64,000 nt of DNA from Rhodobiaceae bacterium (GCA_020637985.1 JACKJK010000012.1:7609-71608), one strand, 5' to 3'. Shown: positions 8,830-17,319, numbered from the stretch's first letter. Notes: generated by a model not told the origin, from the sequence alone. Numbers and translations are program-made.

Positions 8830-8937
8830 GAAGCGGAAATCACCGCTTCTTGCAACGGGTCCGGAAGGAAGCAGAATCAGGACTTCAGGACCCGTGTGCG
8901 TGTCGGCGCCGTGCCGGCTGCATCGCAGCGGCACGGC
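8830..8937 (-). promoter_or_regulatory. Structured spacer between rplT and pheS (three hairpins)
   Basis: Three perfect or near-perfect inverted repeats stand in a row: GAAGCGG/CCGCTTC at 8830-8849, ACGGGTCC/GGACCCGT at 8855-8895 and a compound stem GCCGTGCC-GCTGC/GCAGC-GGCACGGC at 8908-8937. Together with repeat copy A they fill most of the pheS leader. No T-run follows, so simple intrinsic termination is not evident. A post-transcriptional control or processing element is plausible. Confidence 0.45.
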
Positions 8938-8968
8938 CGATTCGCGTGGCCCAGAAAAGGCCGGCCGG

Positions 8969-9325
8969 TCAGGCGAGCGCGGACTGCGCCTTGCCGACCA
9001 GCGCCTTGAAGGCGTCCGGCTGGTGAATGGCGAGGTCCGCCAGCACCTTGCGGTCGACTTCGACACCGGCCTTTCCGAGGCCGTCGATAAATCGACCGTA
9101 GGTCATGCCGTGTTCGCGGGTCGCGGCGTTGATGCGCTGGATCCACAGCGCGCGGAAGCTGCGCTTGCGGTTCTTGCGGTCGCGATAGGCGTATTGCTGC
9201 GCCTTCTCCACCGCCTGCTTGGCGGTGCGGATGGTATTCTTGCGCCGGCCGTAATAGCCCTTGGCGGCCTTCAGGACTTTCTTGTGGCGGGCGTGTCCCG
9301 TAACGCCCCGTTTCACGCGTGACAT
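8969..9325 (-). CDS. rplT: 50S ribosomal protein L20
   Basis: 118 residues, basic, beginning MSRVKRGVTGHARHKKVLK and containing YRDRKNRKRSFRALWIQRIN, both diagnostic of L20. L20 binds 23S rRNA early in large-subunit assembly and in some bacteria represses its own operon. It is 36 bases downstream of rpmI in the usual infC-rpmI-rplT order. Confidence 0.98.
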   Translation of the reverse strand: MSRVKRGVTGHARHKKVLKAAKGYYGRRKNTIRTAKQAVEKAQQYAYRDRKNRKRSFRALWIQRINAATREHGMTYGRFIDGLGKAGVEVDRKVLADLAIHQPDAFKALVGKAQSALA

Positions 9326-9361
9326 GTGCGGCTCTCCGGATGTCTCAAGGTGTCAGGTGGA

Positions 9362-9559
9362 TCAGGCGTAGGGCATGAACTTGCGGACGATCTTGGCGTC
9401 CGACTCGTCCAGCACCGTCGTGCCGCGGGCACTGCGGATGAACTTCGTCGTCCGCTTGATCATGCCGTGCCGCTTGCCGGCCTGCTGCGCCTTGACCTTG
9501 CCGGTCCCGGTCAGCTTGAAGCGCTTCTTGGCGCCACTCTTGGTCTTCAACTTGGGCAT
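9362..9559 (-). CDS. rpmI: 50S ribosomal protein L35
   Basis: 65 residues, MPKLKTKSGAKKRFKLTGTG at the start, the full L35 signature, and very rich in Lys/Arg. An AAGGAG ribosome binding site lies about 7 bases before the ATG. It lies between infC and rplT. Confidence 0.98.
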   Translation of the reverse strand: MPKLKTKSGAKKRFKLTGTGKVKAQQAGKRHGMIKRTTKFIRSARGTTVLDESDAKIVRKFMPYA

Positions 9560-9745
9560 TTTGCTCTCCTTGAAGCGGGCGGAAGCGGCTGCAAGTGCAG
9601 CGGAAACCGCCCTGTCGTGTACATGAGCAGATCACATGGAATCCACGGCATGCCCCGCCGGGCCATGTGAGAACGGCGCGTTATAGGGAAAACGGGTTGG
9701 CTGCGCAAGTCATTGCGCGCCGCGACCCGGTTGGCCGGTTCGATC

Positions 9746-10285
9746 TCAGCGCGGCGACAGCACCATCACCATCTGCCGGCCTTCCAGCTTCGGCTCGGCC
9801 TCGACCTTGGCTTCCTCGGCGACGTCCTCGCGCACGCGGTTGAGCAGTTGCATGCCGAGTTCCTGGTGCGCCATCTCGCGGCCGCGGAAGCGCAGCGTCA
9901 CCTTGACCTTGTCGCCATCGTCGAAGAAGCGGCGCATGTTGCGCATCTTCACGTCGTAGTCGTGGATATCGATGTTGGGACGCATCTTGATTTCCTTGAC
10001 CTCGATCGTCTTCTGCTTCTTGCGCGCCTCGCTCGCCCGCTTCTGCGACTGGTACTTGAACTTGCCGAAATCGAGGATCTTGCAGACCGGCGGCACCGAG
10101 TTCGGCGCGATCTCGACGAGGTCGAGACCGGCTTCCTGCGCCAGCGCGATCGCGTCTGGAACCGACATTTCGCCGCGGTTCTCGCCCTCGGCGTCGATCA
10201 GCTGGATCTTCGGTGAATCGATTTCGGAATTGACGCGCGGACCTTCCTTGACGGTCGGCGCGGCCTTGTGCGGACGGCGTGCTAT
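9746..10285 (-). CDS. infC: Translation initiation factor IF-3, starting at an ATA codon
   Basis: IF-3 binds the 30S subunit, prevents 70S association and checks the start codon. Counting only ATG/GTG/TTG, the frame would begin at MSVPDAIALAQEAG (10168) and lose the conserved N-terminal segment. In-frame sequence upstream encodes RRPHKAAPTVKEGPRVNSEI, the normal IF-3 N-terminus, and the only plausible start is ATA at 10283-10285. An AGGAG stands 8 bases before it. From ATA the protein is 179 residues, the usual IF-3 length. An out-of-frame ATG (ATGAGCC) overlaps the spacer. Rare starts in infC are known to allow autocontrol by IF-3. Confidence 0.93.
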   Translation of the reverse strand: MARRPHKAAPTVKEGPRVNSEIDSPKIQLIDAEGENRGEMSVPDAIALAQEAGLDLVEIAPNSVPPVCKILDFGKFKYQSQKRASEARKKQKTIEVKEIKMRPNIDIHDYDVKMRNMRRFFDDGDKVKVTLRFRGREMAHQELGMQLLNRVREDVAEEAKVEAEPKLEGRQMVMVLSPR

Positions 10286-10500
10286 GGCTCATTCTCCTGT
10301 GTTGTTTCAAACCGGCGTTTCGCCCCGGCCATGCGGGATCGGCAACGCCAACACGAAAACCGCGCGGCGGGCAATGGCCATGCGCCGAACGTCTCCATGC
10401 GCGACTAAAGTCGTTGACAGTCCTCGCGAAGTCAATCGCCGCGGTGTTGCCGCCCGGCAACTTTGTCAAGGATAAGCAAACGAAGAACGAGGAATTGCGC

Positions 10501-11292
10501 GTGACAGACGTCTCTCCCGTGCCGATCACCCGGCTTTCACTGGCGCAGGACGGCTTTGCGCGCGAAATCGCCGTTGCCGACCGTCCCGGCCGCGCGCCGG
10601 GCGTCTTCTGGATGTCTGGCTTCATGTCCGACATGGCCGGCACCAAGGCCGGCGAGGTCGACCGCTGGTGCGCCGGGCACGGGCTTGCCTGCACGCGCTT
10701 CGACTATTCCGCCCATGGCGCATCGGGCGGCAGCATCGAGGATGGTTCGCTGTCGCGCTGGCTGGCCGAGAGCCGCCACGTATTCGAAAAGACCGCCACC
10801 GGTCCGCGCATCGTCATCGGTTCCTCCATGGGAGGTTTCCTGGCGACGCTGCTGGCGAAGGCATTGTGCGCCGAGGACCCGGCCTGCCCGCTGATCGCCG
10901 GCATGATCCTGATCGCGCCGGCGATCGACATGACCGAGCGCCTGATGTGGGCGGAAATGTCCGACGACATCCGCAGGCAAATCATGGAAACCGGCGGCTG
11001 GTTCCGGCCGTCCCCCTATGACGACGGCGGCTACACGATCACCAAGCGGCTGATCGAGGATGGCCGCAACCACCTGCTGTTCGACGGTCCGCTGCTGAAG
11101 TTCCCCTTCCCGCTGGTCATCCTGCAGGGCCGCCTCGACGAGGACGTGCCGCTCGATGTGTCGCTCGACCTCGTCGCCCTGCTGGATGCCGACGTCAGCC
11201 TGACGGTGGTTCCCGACGGCGACCACCGCCTGTCGCGCGAGCAGGACATCGCGCTGCTGCTGCGCACGATTGAGCGGATGGTCCGCGACTGA
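10501..11292 (+). CDS. Alpha/beta hydrolase
   Basis: 263 residues from a GTG with GAGGA 7 bases upstream; longer in-frame reading to 10279 runs through the infC promoter region and lacks family likeness. The nucleophile elbow is GSSMGG, the acid is probably Asp in GRLDEDVP, and the base is His in PDGDHRLS near the C-terminus. The domain resembles the ABHD10/serine aminopeptidase-type esterases. The substrate is not evident. No signal peptide, so it is cytoplasmic. It is divergent from infC, and its stop codon merges with repeat copy B. Confidence 0.85.
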   Translation: MTDVSPVPITRLSLAQDGFAREIAVADRPGRAPGVFWMSGFMSDMAGTKAGEVDRWCAGHGLACTRFDYSAHGASGGSIEDGSLSRWLAESRHVFEKTATGPRIVIGSSMGGFLATLLAKALCAEDPACPLIAGMILIAPAIDMTERLMWAEMSDDIRRQIMETGGWFRPSPYDDGGYTITKRLIEDGRNHLLFDGPLLKFPFPLVILQGRLDEDVPLDVSLDLVALLDADVSLTVVPDGDHRLSREQDIALLLRTIERMVRD

Positions 11293-11336
11293 GCATGTTC
11301 CCGAAAAGTTGCAGACCTTTCGGCCAGGAACATGCG
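11291..11336. repeat. Palindromic repeat, GAAAAGTTGC family, copy B
   Basis: Outer arms GCATGTTCC/GGAACATGC and inner arms CCGAAAAG/CTTTCGG. The left edge shares the GA of the hydrolase TGA stop, and the right edge abuts the stop of the convergent SDR gene at 11337. It fills the whole gap between the two genes and could act as a bidirectional hairpin. Confidence 0.75.
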
Positions 11337-12209
11337 TCAAGTCGAAGTCTCGTCAGCTTCCACGAGCGCTCTTATTCCTTCCCGATAGGTCGGGTATTTC
11401 AGCCGATAGGGCAGCATGCGCTGCGCCTTGGCGCCGGAAACCCGCTTGTTCTCTCCGTAGAAGCTCCTCGCCATCGCCGTCAGGTCGGCGGTGTCGAAAT
11501 TGACCTCCGGCGGCGGCGCGACCCCCATCAGGTGGGCGGCGAATTCCACGACGTCCTGCGGCGGCGCCGGTTCGTTGTCGGTGATGTTGAAGATGCCGGC
11601 GCGCGGCCGCGCGACGCCGGCATGCACGGCGCGCACGATGTCGGCAACGTGGATGCGGTTGAACACCTGGCCCGGCTTGACGATGCGCTGCGCGGTGCCC
11701 GCCTTCAGCTTTTCCAGCGGCCCGCGCCCCGGCCCGTAGATGCCGGAAAGCCGGTAGATCAGGACCGGAATGTCCTGCGTGGCGCCGAAAGCGATCCATT
11801 CGCTCTCGGTTCGCGCCCGCGCCACGGAGCGCGCGCTCTTCGGATTGATCGGCGTTTCCTCGTCGACCCAGTCGCCGTCGTGGTTGCCGTAGACGCCGAC
11901 GGTGGAGAGGTAGACGATGACGCGCGGCCGCGCCGAGGCGATGTCGCCGCCGTGATGGCGCAGGACGGGATCGCCCTGCGCATCCGGCCCGATCGATACC
12001 AGCACAGCATCGCTTTCGCCAAGCTGGCCGGCGACCCTGGCTCCCGGTGCCGTGCCGTCGAAGACGCTCGCCGCGATGCCTTCGCCGCGCAAGGCCGCGG
12101 CCTTGTCCGCGCCTCGCACGGTGCCGGCGACGTTGCCGCGGTTGAACCGCACCAGCCGCGCGCACGCCAACGCCGAGTATCCGAGCCCGAAGCAGAACAG
12201 TGCCGTCAT
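11337..12209 (-). CDS. NAD(P)-dependent epimerase/SDR (YeeZ-like)
   Basis: 290 residues, extended SDR fold. The cofactor motif is degenerate: LFCFGLGYSALACARLV at the N-terminus (Gly-x-Gly-x-x-A). The catalytic region has STVGVYGNHDGDWVDE with Tyr in VYG, then RLSGIYGPGRGPLEKL and FNRIHVADIV. This matches the YeeZ/NAD-dependent epimerase type whose substrate is unknown. The ATG overlaps the queG stop by 4 bases (ATGA), which implies translational coupling. The earlier in-frame start at 12245 lies inside queG and is less likely. Confidence 0.85.
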   Translation of the reverse strand: MTALFCFGLGYSALACARLVRFNRGNVAGTVRGADKAAALRGEGIAASVFDGTAPGARVAGQLGESDAVLVSIGPDAQGDPVLRHHGGDIASARPRVIVYLSTVGVYGNHDGDWVDEETPINPKSARSVARARTESEWIAFGATQDIPVLIYRLSGIYGPGRGPLEKLKAGTAQRIVKPGQVFNRIHVADIVRAVHAGVARPRAGIFNITDNEPAPPQDVVEFAAHLMGVAPPPEVNFDTADLTAMARSFYGENKRVSGAKAQRMLPYRLKYPTYREGIRALVEADETST

Positions 12210-13381
12210 GGATCGTGTGGTCCTTCCGCCATCGCCGTTTTCCACTCGCGCAGGACGTCGGGGTCGCTTTCAGCGCACATATGCCGTTTCGCTTCCGCCG
12301 CAAGCACGTCGAACGCCCCAAGCCGCCGCAAAGCCCAGACCGCCATTGCCCGCACCAGCGGCGAGGCATCGCCGAGCAGGGCGCGGGCGCTCGCGGCAAG
12401 GTTCGTGTTGCCGCTGTTGCCTATGGCGATCGCCACATTGCGCACGAAGCGGTCGCGCCCGGTGCGCTTCACCGGCGACTTGCGGAACAGAGCGCGAAAC
12501 GCCGCGTCGTCGAGACCGGCCAGATACGCGAGGTCCGGCAATACGAGTTCCTCGCGCGCCATCAGGCGCGTTTCGCGTACTGCTCTGGCGTACTTGTTCC
12601 ACGGGCAGGCCGCGAGGCAGTCGTCGCAGCCGTAGATGCGGTTGCCCATCGGCGCACGGAATTCTTCCGCGATGTGCCCTTTGTATTCGATGGTGAGATA
12701 GGAAATGCAGCGCCGCGCATCGAGCTGGTAGGGCGCGGGAAAGGCACGCGTCGGACAGATGTCGAGGCAGGCCCCGCAGGAACCGCAGCGGTCTTCCTCC
12801 GGCGCGTCGCACGCCAGTTGCGCGGTGGTGAACAGCGCCCCGAGGAAGAACCACGAGCCGAGGCCGCGCGACACGAGGTTGGTGTGCTTGCCTTGCCAGC
12901 CCAGCCCCGCGGCCTGCGCCAGCGGCTTTTCCATCACCGGCGCGGTATCGACGAACACCTTCACGTCGGCGCCGCTTGCCTGGGCGAACCACTGGCCGAG
13001 CTGCTTCAGCCGGCCCTTGACGAGCTCGTGGTAGTCGTCGCCGCGGGCATAGACGGAGATGTTGCCGGAGGTTGTTCGGTCGAGGTCGCCGCGCGGGTCG
13101 TGATCGGGGCCGTATGTCATCGCCAGCATGACGACGGACCGCGCCTGCGGCCACAGCGCTTGCGGGTTGCCGCGCCATTCCCGGTTGCTTGCGAGCCAGT
13201 CCATCGAGCCGTGCCAGCCGGCGTCGACGAAACCATCGAGCCGCCCGGCGGCCAGCGGTATCGCGTCCGGCCGCGTGATGCTGGCGGCATCGAAACCGAG
13301 ATCGCGCGCACGCCGAAGAACGGCGTCTCGCAGCCCCTCGCGAACACCGGTTTCGGGGCTGTCAGAAATCGAGATCGACAT
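12206..13381 (-). CDS. queG: Epoxyqueuosine reductase QueG
   Basis: Cobalamin- and Fe-S-dependent enzyme that reduces epoxyqueuosine to queuosine in tRNA; 391 residues from MSISISDSPETG. Two 4Fe-4S cysteine clusters are visible: CGSCGACLDICPT and CDDCLAACPW. A C-terminal HEAT-like part (about 315-370, VRNVAIAIGNSGNTNLAASA) is present. The 56 residues upstream in the same frame overlap the GST gene and look like shadow sequence. The gene overlaps GST by 20 bases and the SDR gene by 4. Confidence 0.95.
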   Translation of the reverse strand: MSISISDSPETGVREGLRDAVLRRARDLGFDAASITRPDAIPLAAGRLDGFVDAGWHGSMDWLASNREWRGNPQALWPQARSVVMLAMTYGPDHDPRGDLDRTTSGNISVYARGDDYHELVKGRLKQLGQWFAQASGADVKVFVDTAPVMEKPLAQAAGLGWQGKHTNLVSRGLGSWFFLGALFTTAQLACDAPEEDRCGSCGACLDICPTRAFPAPYQLDARRCISYLTIEYKGHIAEEFRAPMGNRIYGCDDCLAACPWNKYARAVRETRLMAREELVLPDLAYLAGLDDAAFRALFRKSPVKRTGRDRFVRNVAIAIGNSGNTNLAASARALLGDASPLVRAMAVWALRRLGAFDVLAAEAKRHMCAESDPDVLREWKTAMAEGPHDP

Positions 13382-14054
13382 AACTCGGCGCCGGACGCAC
13401 GCCGGGAACCTGGTCGATAAGCAGCGGGCGGAAGGAGGGGCGCGACTTAACCCGCGCGTACCAGACCTTGGCGTGCTCGAAGTCGTCCCAGGGCACGTCG
13501 CCGAGATAGTCCAGCGACGACAGGTGCGCTGCCGCGGCGATGTCGGCATACGACAGCGTTTCCCCGGCGAGCCAGTTGCGCCGCACTGCCAGGTGGCTGA
13601 TGTAGGCCATGTGCATGCGCAGGTTCCGCGTGCCGGCCAGGATCAGACGGGTGTCGGGCGCGCCGCCGCCGTGCTCGGGTTTCATGAACCGCTTGTAGAT
13701 CTTCTCCCTGACGAGGTAGCCGGTGACGTCGCCGTTGAAGCCGATGTCGAACCAGTCGAGCAGCCGGCGCACCTCGGCACGGTCGTAGGGGTCGGCGGGC
13801 ATCAGCCGCCGCGGCCCCAGGCTCGCACCCTTGGTCTCGTCGAGGAATTCCAGGATCGGCCGCACGCCGATGACCTGCGAGGTCTGGCCGACGATCATCA
13901 CCGGCAGCGTGTTGGCCGGGTTGATCTCCAGAAACCCCCGGCGGCGCTCCCACAGGCGTTCCTCGATGAACTCGGCGCCGATGCCGTACTCGCCCATCGA
14001 GATTCGCACCGCGCGCGACAGGGGGCAGAAGGGATGATGATAGAGCGTGAACAT
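13362..14054 (-). CDS. Glutathione S-transferase family protein
   Basis: 230 residues. The thioredoxin-like N-terminal domain begins MFTLYHHPFCPLSRAVRI, with Pro/Ser/Cys near the glutathione site, and continues to NTLPVMIVGQTSQVIGVRPILEFLDE, which holds the conserved cis-Pro and the Gln-x-Ile stretch. An all-helical C-terminal domain ends near YADIAAAAHLSSLDYLGDVPWDDF. It is the first gene of the GST-queG-SDR overlap unit. Physiological substrate unknown. Confidence 0.9.
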   Translation of the reverse strand: MFTLYHHPFCPLSRAVRISMGEYGIGAEFIEERLWERRRGFLEINPANTLPVMIVGQTSQVIGVRPILEFLDETKGASLGPRRLMPADPYDRAEVRRLLDWFDIGFNGDVTGYLVREKIYKRFMKPEHGGGAPDTRLILAGTRNLRMHMAYISHLAVRRNWLAGETLSYADIAAAAHLSSLDYLGDVPWDDFEHAKVWYARVKSRPSFRPLLIDQVPGVRPAPSYVDLDF

Positions 14055-14077
14055 GGCGTGCGGCTGGTCTGCCTTGG

Positions 14078-14109
14078 GAATGCGTTGCCTTGCGAATGCG
14101 TTGCCTTGC
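14078..14109. repeat. Perfect tandem duplication of 16 bases
   Basis: The 16-mer GAATGCGTTGCCTTGC occurs twice head to tail, ending 24 bases from the GST start codon on the side of its leader. It probably arose by slippage; it may alter the GST leader. Confidence 0.85.
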
Positions 14110-14277
14110 GGGATGGTCCGGACCGGGAATGCCGGCGCATCTCGCCCGCCGCCGCCCCCGGCTCCCATTGCCGATTGGCGCGGCGCGATCTGTCCGGTAT
14201 AGAGCCGCGCCATCGGGCGAACAACCCGAATCGGGGCCGGCGTCGCGGTTCTCGCGCGCCCACTACGGGGACGACAC

Positions 14278-15084
14278 ATGGATTTCCTTCGCCTGCTGGA
14301 GGCAGCCTTCCTCGGACTGGTCGAGGGGCTGACCGAGTTCATCCCCGTCTCATCGACCGCGCACCTGCTGCTGACCGGACATTTCCTTGGTTTCGAGAGC
14401 ACCGGCAAGACTTTCGAGGTGCTGATCCAGCTCGGCGCGGTGCTGGCGATCCTGTCGGTTTATTTCGCCCGGCTGTGGACCATCGCAGTGGCGTTGCCGT
14501 CGAACCCCTCGGCGCGCCGGTTCGTGCTCGGCATCCTGCTCGCCTTCCTGCCGGCGGCCATCGTCGGCGTCGCCCTGCACGGTTTCATCAAGCAGGTGCT
14601 GTTCGAGACGCCGATGCTCGTCTGCATCACGCTGATCGTCGGCGGCTTCGTGCTGCTGTGGATCGACCGCCAGCAGCTGAGCGTGCGCCACACCGAAGCG
14701 ACCGCCTATCCGCTGTCGCTGTGCATCAAGATCGGCCTGTGCCAGTGCCTGGCGCTGATCCCTGGCGTGTCGCGTTCAGGCGCCACCATCGGCGGCGCCC
14801 TGCTGCTTGGCTGCGACAAGCGCTCGGCGGCGGAATTCTCGTTCTTCCTCGCCATGCCGACGATGGCCGGCGCCTTCGCCTACGACCTGATGAAGAACAT
14901 CGACCGCCTCAACGCCGACGATGCGCTGCTCATCGGCGTCGGCTTCGTCGCCGCCTTCATATCAGGCGTGTTCGTGGTGCGCGGCCTGCTCGACTTCGTC
15001 ACGCGGCACGGCTTCGCGCCCTTCGCGTGGTGGCGCATCGCCATCGGCACGCTCGGCATCGTCGGCCTGCTTGTCCTCGGCTGA
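14278..15084 (+). CDS. uppP: Undecaprenyl-diphosphatase UppP/BacA
   Basis: Membrane enzyme that dephosphorylates undecaprenyl pyrophosphate so that the lipid carrier can be reused for peptidoglycan and O-antigen; over-expression gives bacitracin resistance in other bacteria. 268 residues, about seven or eight hydrophobic segments. The two family motifs are present: LVEGLTEFIPVSSTAHLLL (about 14-32) and PGVSRSGATIGG (about 162-173). The ATG is preceded by GGGGACGACAC. Confidence 0.96.
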   Translation: MDFLRLLEAAFLGLVEGLTEFIPVSSTAHLLLTGHFLGFESTGKTFEVLIQLGAVLAILSVYFARLWTIAVALPSNPSARRFVLGILLAFLPAAIVGVALHGFIKQVLFETPMLVCITLIVGGFVLLWIDRQQLSVRHTEATAYPLSLCIKIGLCQCLALIPGVSRSGATIGGALLLGCDKRSAAEFSFFLAMPTMAGAFAYDLMKNIDRLNADDALLIGVGFVAAFISGVFVVRGLLDFVTRHGFAPFAWWRIAIGTLGIVGLLVLG

Positions 15085-15118
15085 ACCGGCTCTGTCCGGT
15101 CCGGCATGTCGACCGCGT

Positions 15119-16096
15119 TCAAGACGTGGCGCGGACGTTGTACTCGCCGGTGCGCCGGAACCGCTTGAGGTAACCCGGCAGGATCGCTTCCAGCGTCTGC
15201 GCATTGACGCCGAGACCGCAGAGCGTGCGCCCATCGGCCTGCGCCTGGGCGCTGACGACGTTGTCGCGTTCGAGCAGGATCACCTGGTCGCGGGTCAGCA
15301 GCGGGTTGGGCAGGAGCCCGAGCGCGGAGCCCATCACGCGCGCCACCGGCCACGGCACGGGCACCAGGAAGCGCTGCCGCTCGATGATCGACAGCATCAG
15401 CCGCATCAGTTCCTCGAAGGTGCGCACCTGCGCGCCGCCGAGTTCGTAGGTCGTGCCCGCCTTCGCCTTGCCATCGACGGCCTGCGCGACCGCGCGCGCC
15501 ACGTCGCCGACGAAGATCGGCTGGAAACGCGTCTGGCCGCCGCCGATCAGCGGCAGTGCCGGCGAAAAACGCGCCATGGCCGCGAAGCGGTTGAAGAAAT
15601 CGTCCTCTGGGCCGAACACCACCGACGGGCGCATGATGACGCTACCGGGAAACGCTTCGCGCACTTCCGCTTCGCCTTCCGCCTTTGAGCGCGCGTAGGC
15701 CGATTCCGAATCGGCGTCGGCGCCGATCGCCGACACATGAACGAGGATCTCGGCACCCGCCTGCCTGGCGGCCTGCGCGACGACGCCGGCGGCGCGGCCC
15801 TGCACGATGTCGAACCGCTGCCGGCCGCTTTCGTGCAGGATGCCGACGAGGTTGACCACCGCGCTGGCGCCGCTGACGGCGGCCTCGACCGAATACGGCA
15901 CGCGGATGTTGGCTTGCACGGCGTGAATCTGCCCGACAGCGCCCAGCGGCTGCAGGTGGCCGGCAAGATCCGGCCGGCGCACGCCAACGCGCACGCGGTA
16001 TCCGCGCTGCGCCAGTTGCCGGACCACGTAGCGGCCGACGAATCCCGAGCCGCCGAGAACCGTGACGAGTCGTCCCGATGCGGATTGCGCGGTCAT
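15119..16096 (-). CDS. Complex I NDUFA9-family NAD(P)-binding protein
   Basis: 325 residues with an atypical SDR fold: VTVLGGSGFVGRYVVRQLAQ at the N-terminus (GxxGxxG), NLVGILHESGRQRFD, HVSAIGADADSESAYARSKAEGE and RPSVVFGPEDDFFNRFAAMAR. This is the NDUFA9/39-kDa accessory subunit type found in alphaproteobacteria, where it is linked to respiratory complex I or quinone metabolism, though its catalytic role is not settled. The first ATG with good family agreement is at 16096 (MTAQSASGRLV). It converges with uppP. Confidence 0.88.
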   Translation of the reverse strand: MTAQSASGRLVTVLGGSGFVGRYVVRQLAQRGYRVRVGVRRPDLAGHLQPLGAVGQIHAVQANIRVPYSVEAAVSGASAVVNLVGILHESGRQRFDIVQGRAAGVVAQAARQAGAEILVHVSAIGADADSESAYARSKAEGEAEVREAFPGSVIMRPSVVFGPEDDFFNRFAAMARFSPALPLIGGGQTRFQPIFVGDVARAVAQAVDGKAKAGTTYELGGAQVRTFEELMRLMLSIIERQRFLVPVPWPVARVMGSALGLLPNPLLTRDQVILLERDNVVSAQAQADGRTLCGLGVNAQTLEAILPGYLKRFRRTGEYNVRATS

Positions 16097-16284
16097 CTTG
16101 CGAGCTGCCTCCCGTTCGCGTGTCGCCTGGTGCGGAGCACCCTTGCATGCTGTGCGGCGCGCCTTGCACCCCGAATGGCCAACGCGGATGCGGCACTGCC
16201 GAAAACGATGATGTCGCGTCCGGTGATATAGGAGGCGGCGCGCGGTGTATAGGGGCCGAAGCGGACCTGCGTGCATCGCCTCGA

Positions 16285-16313
16285 TTGACAATCGCCGCGA
16301 GCGACAGTAACGG
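16285..16313 (+). promoter_or_regulatory. Predicted promoter of tRNA-Leu
   Basis: A perfect -35 TTGACA at 16285-16290, a 17-base spacer and -10 TAACGG at 16308-16313. Transcription would start near 16320, about 34 bases before the mature tRNA 5' end. Confidence 0.6.
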
Positions 16314-16353
16314 TTCCCACCCCGACACTGCCGGGCCGGTTTTCCGGTGCGAT

Positions 16354-16438
16354 GCCCAGGTGGCGGAATTGGTAGACGCGCAGGTTTCAGGTACCTGTGC
16401 CGCAAGGCGTGGAAGTTCGAGTCTTCTCCTGGGCACCA
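16354..16438 (+). tRNA. tRNA-Leu (anticodon CAG)
   Basis: Acceptor arms GCCCAGG/CCTGGGC pair fully, the discriminator is A and CCA is encoded. The anticodon stem CAGGT/ACCTG encloses TTCAGGT, giving CAG. The long variable arm and the TGGCGGAATTGGTAGACGC D-region are typical of tRNA-Leu. 85 bases including CCA. Confidence 0.95.
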
Positions 16439-16525
16439 TCCATCTCGGCCGTGTTTGCGGCGTCGGCAGTCGGAAGCGGCCGGCGGGACCGGCGCAAATT
16501 GTCCCCGCGCGAGGTCTGCAAGCTC

Positions 16526-17140
16526 ATGGCCATACACGTCCATCGTGGAGACCTTCCGGAAGGGCTTGCCTTCGGCGCGTCGATCGCCGTCGACACCGAG
16601 ACGCTCGGCCTCAATCTCAACCGCGACCGGCTGTGCCTCGTCCAGATATCGTCGGGCGACGGCAACGCACACCTGGTGCAGCTTGACCGGTCCACCTACG
16701 ACGCGCCGCGGCTGAAGGCCCTGCTGGCAGACCAGAAGACCGAGAAGATATTCCACTACGGGCGCTTCGACCTCGCCGTCCTGCGTCGTTGGCTGGGGGT
16801 TGCCGCGATGCCGGTCTATTGCACCAAGATCGCCTCGCGCCTGACGCGCACCTACACCGACCGCCATGGGCTGAAGGATATCTGCCGCGAGCTTCTCGGC
16901 GTCGAGATTTCCAAGCAGCAGCAGAGCTCCGACTGGGGCGCCGACGAGCTGACCGACGCGCAGAAGGAATACGCCGCCTCCGACGTGCTATACCTGCACC
17001 GCCTGCAGGCCGTGCTCAGCCAGCGCCTGGAACGCGAGAACCGCATGCCGATCGCCCGCGCCTGCTTCGCCTTCCTGCCCATCCGTGCCGAGCTCGATCT
17101 CGCCGGCTGGCCCGACGAGGACATCTTCTCGCACGCCTGA
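16526..17140 (+). CDS. rnd: Short ribonuclease D (3'-5' exonuclease)
   Basis: 204 residues, the short form common in alphaproteobacteria that has the DEDD exonuclease domain but no HRDC domains. Motifs: Exo I VDTETLGL (about 22-29), Exo II HYGRFDLAVL (about 76-85) and Exo III YAASDVLYLHRL (about 151-162). RNase D trims the 3' ends of tRNA precursors; its position 88 bases after tRNA-Leu fits that role but may be chance. The ORF upstream to 16397 overlaps the tRNA and is not coding. Confidence 0.92.
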   Translation: MAIHVHRGDLPEGLAFGASIAVDTETLGLNLNRDRLCLVQISSGDGNAHLVQLDRSTYDAPRLKALLADQKTEKIFHYGRFDLAVLRRWLGVAAMPVYCTKIASRLTRTYTDRHGLKDICRELLGVEISKQQQSSDWGADELTDAQKEYAASDVLYLHRLQAVLSQRLERENRMPIARACFAFLPIRAELDLAGWPDEDIFSHA

Positions 17141-17319
17141 GACCGCCGCGCGGCTCTGCCACCGTATTGGCGGAATTGCCGTGTTGGTGTTTGTTTGCAC
17201 ATGGACGTCATGGGGACGTTCACGACGGCCGCAAGGCATGCCGCTCCCGTCGCCGCCTCGGCGAGGGACGGGGCGCTTGCGCGAGATCCGACGCCTGATG
17301 CACTTCGACGCCTGATGCC

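Noticed and set aside
8816..8880. Possible Phe-rich leader peptide (F-R-F-A-F) for pheST attenuation
   Set aside because: No ATG, GTG or TTG lies at a sensible distance in that frame, so it cannot be supported as a leader peptide.
6832..9009. 725-residue forward open frame over pheT and pheS
   Set aside because: Antisense shadow of the synthetase genes; composition is Arg/Ala/His-rich junk.
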